64,000 bases of DNA from Argopecten irradians (lineage: Eukaryota; Mollusca; Bivalvia; Pectinida; Pectinidae), in assembly GCF_041381155.1 (NCBI RefSeq), contig NC_091142.1, positions 9,667,340 through 9,731,339 on the forward strand, in the 5' to 3' direction. The notes below the pieces were generated by a model. The model was given only the letters and a program-made list of their open reading frames with translations. It was not told the origin of the DNA and made no database searches. Every line of letters starts with the position of its first letter. Position 1 is the stretch's first letter. Positions 60,101-64,000 of this stretch are shown one piece after another. Made by a program: the position numbers and the translations under genes.

Positions 60101-62873
60101 TGTTTTACTCCGGAAAGGTAGTGGGCCTTTAAAGTTTATATGTAATAAACACGTTAAGATACATTTTATCACATTAACAACAACCGACATTACGAAAATT
60201 TCAAAGCCAAAATGTGTTACACAAGTGGAGACAGCCATATTGTCCAGCCGCATATTACGTTTCTCTTATGACGTCATGATAGATTTTCTGCATGGTACAC
60301 TCAATGGATTTTTTTAAATCCTTTTTTTATTGGACGTTAACTTTGCAGGACACTTCAATGCTTTTTATTGGGGGACTCATCCTCGCAGCAGCCATAGAAC
60401 ACTGGAATATACACAAGAGGATAGCCCTAAGAGTATTAATTCTAGTCGGGTCGGATCCGGCTCGGTAAGTACATTGTATAGTTTACACTGCTTTTATTCC
60501 TGCAAAAATACTCAATAGATGAAGGTAGTACGTCGACATCATCGCCCGAGATATATTGCTAGTCGAACATAGAGACATGATTTGAAGATGTGTGTCAAAA
60601 TCCAGTGACCAATGTTACATATGTACTTTACATGTACCAATCAGAAACGTGCATCTTGGTTGATACATTGAAGCGAAAAAGGCAGCGTATTCACGATTAA
60701 TAAAGCTTCATATTATAAAACACTTACCGAACTAAGTTTGGGTGCGTGTTAGAATTTTTAGCTTCTAAGAAGATATTTTCCTTGGCCTTCAATTTCGACT
60801 AAATATATGGTAGTATTTATACATCGTTAGGTCCACATTTTTATACTTTATGAGAATAAGACGCTTAGGGGTTACTACTACTGACGTTATATCCGCCCCA
60901 TGGCTATCTCATAGTGAAACAAAGGCAATTCAGAAGAAAAACTCTGACCAGTCACGGGCCTGCAATTTTTTTTTGAAAACTATGTGGAGTGATGTCCAAC
61001 CTCAAAGCCACACAGTCAACCACAATGTATCGTTATACGGCTCTTTTGATGTAAAACAATGGACTAGATAACCTTTTATGTTCTATTGCCTCCAGTTTTA
61101 ATCCAGGGGTGGATATAATGACAGTGATAGTAACCCATAGAGTATAGAGGATAGCATTATACGTAAGATATAAGGCGATAAAAAGAGGAGAAAAAGGAGG
61201 TACCTAGTCGAATCACTTTGACCAATATGTTTATCATCGACAATGATTTTTGCAGATTGCTGTTGGGTATGATGTTACCCACGTGGTTTCTGTCTATGTG
61301 GATCAACAATACTGCCACGGCAGCCATGATGGTCCCGATCTCTCACGCCGTCATGGAACAGTTCCGAGAAGTCCAACAGGAAACTAGAAGTTCCCGGACA
61401 GTGCAGAAAGGTAGGGTCACCAAATCTCTTAATTTTAACACATCAACATATATAAGAAAAACAACCCAGAACATGAAACAAAAGTCATCACTCATGACTA
61501 TCAAATTGGGACTAGCAACATTTTTCTTACCCTACAATGCATAGACTTTCCCCAATAAGTGACAGTTATTTATCATGATTATCAGATTTAGTTAATATTC
61601 AAATTTAGAAAAGACAAACACTTTAGTGGGTGTGATTTCAAAGTTTTAAAATTAAAAAGCGAGAGCTTGGTAAACATAATAAATAACAGTCTTGCGTTAG
61701 GTGAACAGCTGTTTCTCGGCTCATTCGGTCAAGCTAACCGGCACATATCTTTCAAAATATCTTTCCAACAAAAAATAAAGTACCGAACTACAGAGTCAAT
61801 ATTCTGTTGGTTATACTTTAAATAAAACAACTACCTGTTATAAAAGCAATTTAAAAGAAAATGTGCTAAACAAAATATTCCATCAAAGTTGAAAGCCAAT
61901 CGGAATCAAGATAGGTTAAAAATAACCGATGAGAGTCGCCAGAGTGGGGCATGTTAACATAAACATTATTTAACTGCTGTGAAATTTATCTTACGATTGT
62001 GAAGCATGCAAAGTTAAGGGATAAAATGATGTACCAAATCCTGTTCTGACACGTTTACTTCTGTTCTGACACGGTGACTTGATAAAAACAGGGAAGTTTC
62101 CAAAGTTCAGGTCCTCTACGTGGTAAACCAGGAAACACATGATAACGTGGTAAAACATGAATATTTACCACAACTTCAGAATATCCATATTACTATTCTT
62201 TTTCTTGGAAACCAACATTTCTTATATTTACATACCATACCTTAAATGTGTTCTTCTCACTTTTGACTTTAATCTGTACCTTTCCTTACCCGTACATTGT
62301 ACTAATGTATGTGGTATACATAATCCGCAAGGACATAAATTCAGCTGTTAGCATGTTTAATGAGTTGGTCAGACTGGCATGCTACTGTAGTATCATGTCT
62401 TACACATCAACAGGCTAATTATATTTTGTTTTCTTTAGTTCGTGTAAAGAGTTGAAATACCAAGTATATACTCTTAAAGTTAATTTTAGTGGATTTTATT
62501 TCCTTTTATCTACAAAACCATGAAAAAATCGTAATTTGTGACTGACAACACATTTGATAGAACTCATTGGGCATAGAAATGTACATTTTGACACAAATTA
62601 ATCTAGAATGCTTTGAACAATGATATTCTCGACGAAAAAAATCTGTTTAAGTTTAAGTCTTCCATGTATCAGAAGACACTTTCCTGGTGTTGCCTTTAAC
62701 TGTAGGACATTTGTAGCATCCTTTGATATCGAAATAAAATTGGTGTCAGAATGCTGGGACAACGATGCTGTGGAACTAACAGATGATGAATGTAGACTCA
62801 GAAATGGTTACCGGGAATTACCTGGCTCATACAACGATGATGATAAAGAGGACGATGAAGATGACATTATAGA
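57182..62873 (+). CDS. SLC13A-like: SLC13-family cotransporter, copy B, 3' end outside the window
   Basis: Exons 57182-57280 ([23 protein letters not shown]), 59207-59356 ([20 protein letters not shown], then [17 protein letters not shown]), 60349-60464 ([30 protein letters not shown]), 61256-61410 ([28 protein letters not shown]) and a less certain acidic-loop exon ending at 62873. That last exon may start at 62750 or 62717; both fit the phase. The first four exons hold the N-terminal membrane segments and first hairpin of SLC13 transporters. Exon 4 matches the first visible exon of copy A at the same phase and first-block length. The family's first SNT motif reads NNT here. Start: the ATG at 57182 follows a splice-like TTTCAG, so an upstream untranslated exon is possible. 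Confidence 0.5.
57637..57820. mobile_element. Foldback element with TGACGTCA in its arms, family F, copy 2
   Basis: Left TTTGCGTATTACAGAGTTAG and GGGAGGTATCGATTGATACG pair with right ACGTCACAATCAATACCTTC and GATAACTCTGTAATATGCAA, giving arms of about 60 bp. Same family as 41000-41175. In SLC13-B intron 1. Confidence 0.5.
58590..58668 (+). mobile_element. tRNA-like sequence, probable SINE head
   Basis: TTTAGCTCAAATGGTTGGTCG resembles an A box and AGGTCCCTACTTCGATTCCT a B box and T arm. The stems do not pair well enough for a working tRNA. In SLC13-B intron 1. Confidence 0.5.
59721..60132. mobile_element. TTAA-flanked MITE, family D
   Basis: TTAAAGGCCCACTACCTTTC at the left and CGGAAAGGTAGTGGGCC then TTTAA at the right are inverted repeats of about 20 bp within TTAA. 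412 bp, no ORF. In SLC13-B intron 2. TIR sequence differs from family B. Confidence 0.5.
60855..61154. mobile_element. Long-TIR MITE, family A, copy 3
   Basis: Left CGCTTAGGGGTTACTACTAC and ATCCGCCCCATGGCTATCTC; right TCCAGGGGTGGATATAATGA and AGTAACCCATAGAGTATAG. Interior shared with the copies at 5661 and 12425 (GTATCGTTATACGGCTCTTT). It lies about 100 bp before the acceptor at 61256 of SLC13-B. Confidence 0.5.
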
Positions 62874-63751
62874 GTAGGTAATGGTATTAATTATAGAGTG
62901 GTAATATCAAATATTTCATGGGGATTAATGTGGAATTATTCTGTTTGTTATAGTAAAATTAAGTATTTTTGCATTAATCGTCTTTCAAACTAGATATTAT
63001 TAAACTGTAAATCATAATGTTATTAATATATTGTTATTCATCTGTCTCTCCCTTCCAGTCTTATATTATTGTATTAATCATCTTTCAAACTAAATATCAA
63101 TGAACTGTTACATTAAATCATAATAAAATCTATATTTTTTCATATCATAACTTAAGATAAGAAAATAGCAAAATTCTTAAAATGATCAGTTCATTTCAAA
63201 CCAAATAGATGGGTGGATGGATAGCTAGATAGAGGAATGCTTACTGAATGAATACATAAATACTAACAGAATACTTTAATAAATGCATAAATAGAGGATG
63301 CACGGGTGGACGTACATGTGTGAAAGGAGGGAGGGATCAATGTGTAAACAGAGGTAGGGACAGATGAATAAATCGAACAATATTAATATATAAAACAGAA
63401 TAGTATACATATTTCTCTCATACCTACACTCGCAATACTGACTATTCTTCAAAACACTCATGTCGCCTTAAGCTGCATTGCATGGCTACCTATGCAATAA
63501 AGCCTCGTGACGTCACAGCGTCGACAAAATTACTATTTTCTATGTGCAATTTTAACATTTTTTTTCCAGAAAGTAGGATGGATTTACTTTGAAAGATACA
63601 AACAACGGGATTTGCTTTGAAAATATCACGCATATTTTCATGTATGGAGAATTGACCTGCAGTCGCGTTTTTTTCGATTTTTTTTTCAAAATGGCGGAAA
63701 ATTATAGTAGTAAAATTGCAATAAAACGTTGAGACATGAGAGAAAAATCCT

Positions 63752-63900
63752 CTCTTTCATACGTTGATATGAAGGATAAGGATATTCTAACCTCGGAATC
63801 ACAAAATGTTATAAAACCCTCGGCAAGCCTCGGGTTTTACAACATTTTGTGACCCTCGGGTAGAATATCCCTATCCTTCATATCCACATATGAAAGAGTC
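63752..63900. mobile_element. Near-perfect foldback, ~70-bp arms
   Basis: TTGATATGAAGGATAAGGAT, ATTCTAACCTCGGAATCAC and AAAATGTTATAAAACCCTCGG pair with CCTCGGGTTTTACAACATTT, TGTGACCCTCGGGTAGAATA and TCCCTATCCTTCATATC, with only a few bases of loop. In the last visible SLC13-B intron. Confidence 0.5.
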
Positions 63901-64000
63901 TTATAATCCTGTCTTTTGAATTGGCGTCCACACATATGGAATGTTACAGGCCGACTAACGACGATGGGATGAGCAATCCTCCTGAGCTGGTCCGCCTGGG

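Noticed and set aside
63940-64000. Possible next SLC13-B exon at the right edge
   Set aside because: The last ~60 bp do not resemble the next expected exon (by comparison with copy A exon 2224-2400) and no acceptor is clear.

Overview
The window looks like nuclear DNA from a bivalve mollusc. It is AT-rich, genes are split into many short exons with GT-AG introns, and the intergenic DNA is packed with bivalve-type SINEs, MITEs and foldback elements. One gene resembles the shell-matrix protein Pif/BMSP. I had no database, so the lineage rests on gene content and remembered repeat families; a scallop-like bivalve is likely but not proven.

Layout: (1) 785-10272 (+): the last 11 coding exons of an SLC13 sodium-coupled di/tricarboxylate or sulfate transporter (copy A), cut by the left edge. 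(2) 16200-27776 (-): a complete 13-exon GLE1, the mRNA-export factor (695 aa as spliced here). (3) 28195-32503 (+): a complete 5-exon PTRH2, peptidyl-tRNA hydrolase 2 (175 aa), divergent from GLE1 across a 418-bp shared promoter region. (4) 51883-54386 (+): a complete 4-exon secreted protein with a VWA-like domain and two chitin-binding peritrophin-A domains (356 aa). (5) 57182-62873 (+): the first exons of a second SLC13 gene (copy B), which runs off the right edge. The stretches between genes hold repeats and no convincing further genes.

The most striking feature is a set of minisatellites built on splice junctions. In SLC13 copy A, GLE1 and PTRH2 the tandem unit includes the splice site itself, usually with the edge of the neighbouring exon. 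A 25-bp array carries the 3' splice site plus 22 nt of coding sequence of one SLC13-A exon. Arrays of about 56 bp and 36 bp carry the 3' splice sites of two more SLC13-A exons. 36-bp arrays carry the 5' splice sites of a GLE1 exon and a PTRH2 exon. A further 57-bp array begins a few bases past another GLE1 donor. The result is dozens of near-identical decoy splice sites beside real ones. In the two donor arrays the extra units stay in frame at first. In the three acceptor arrays, use of most upstream copies runs into an in-frame TAG supplied by the next copy of the splice site. The matching exon of SLC13 copy B has no such array, so at least one expansion is gene-copy specific.

Exon boundaries were read by hand from splice consensus, phase continuity and remembered family sequences. 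No alignment, splice prediction or expression data were available.
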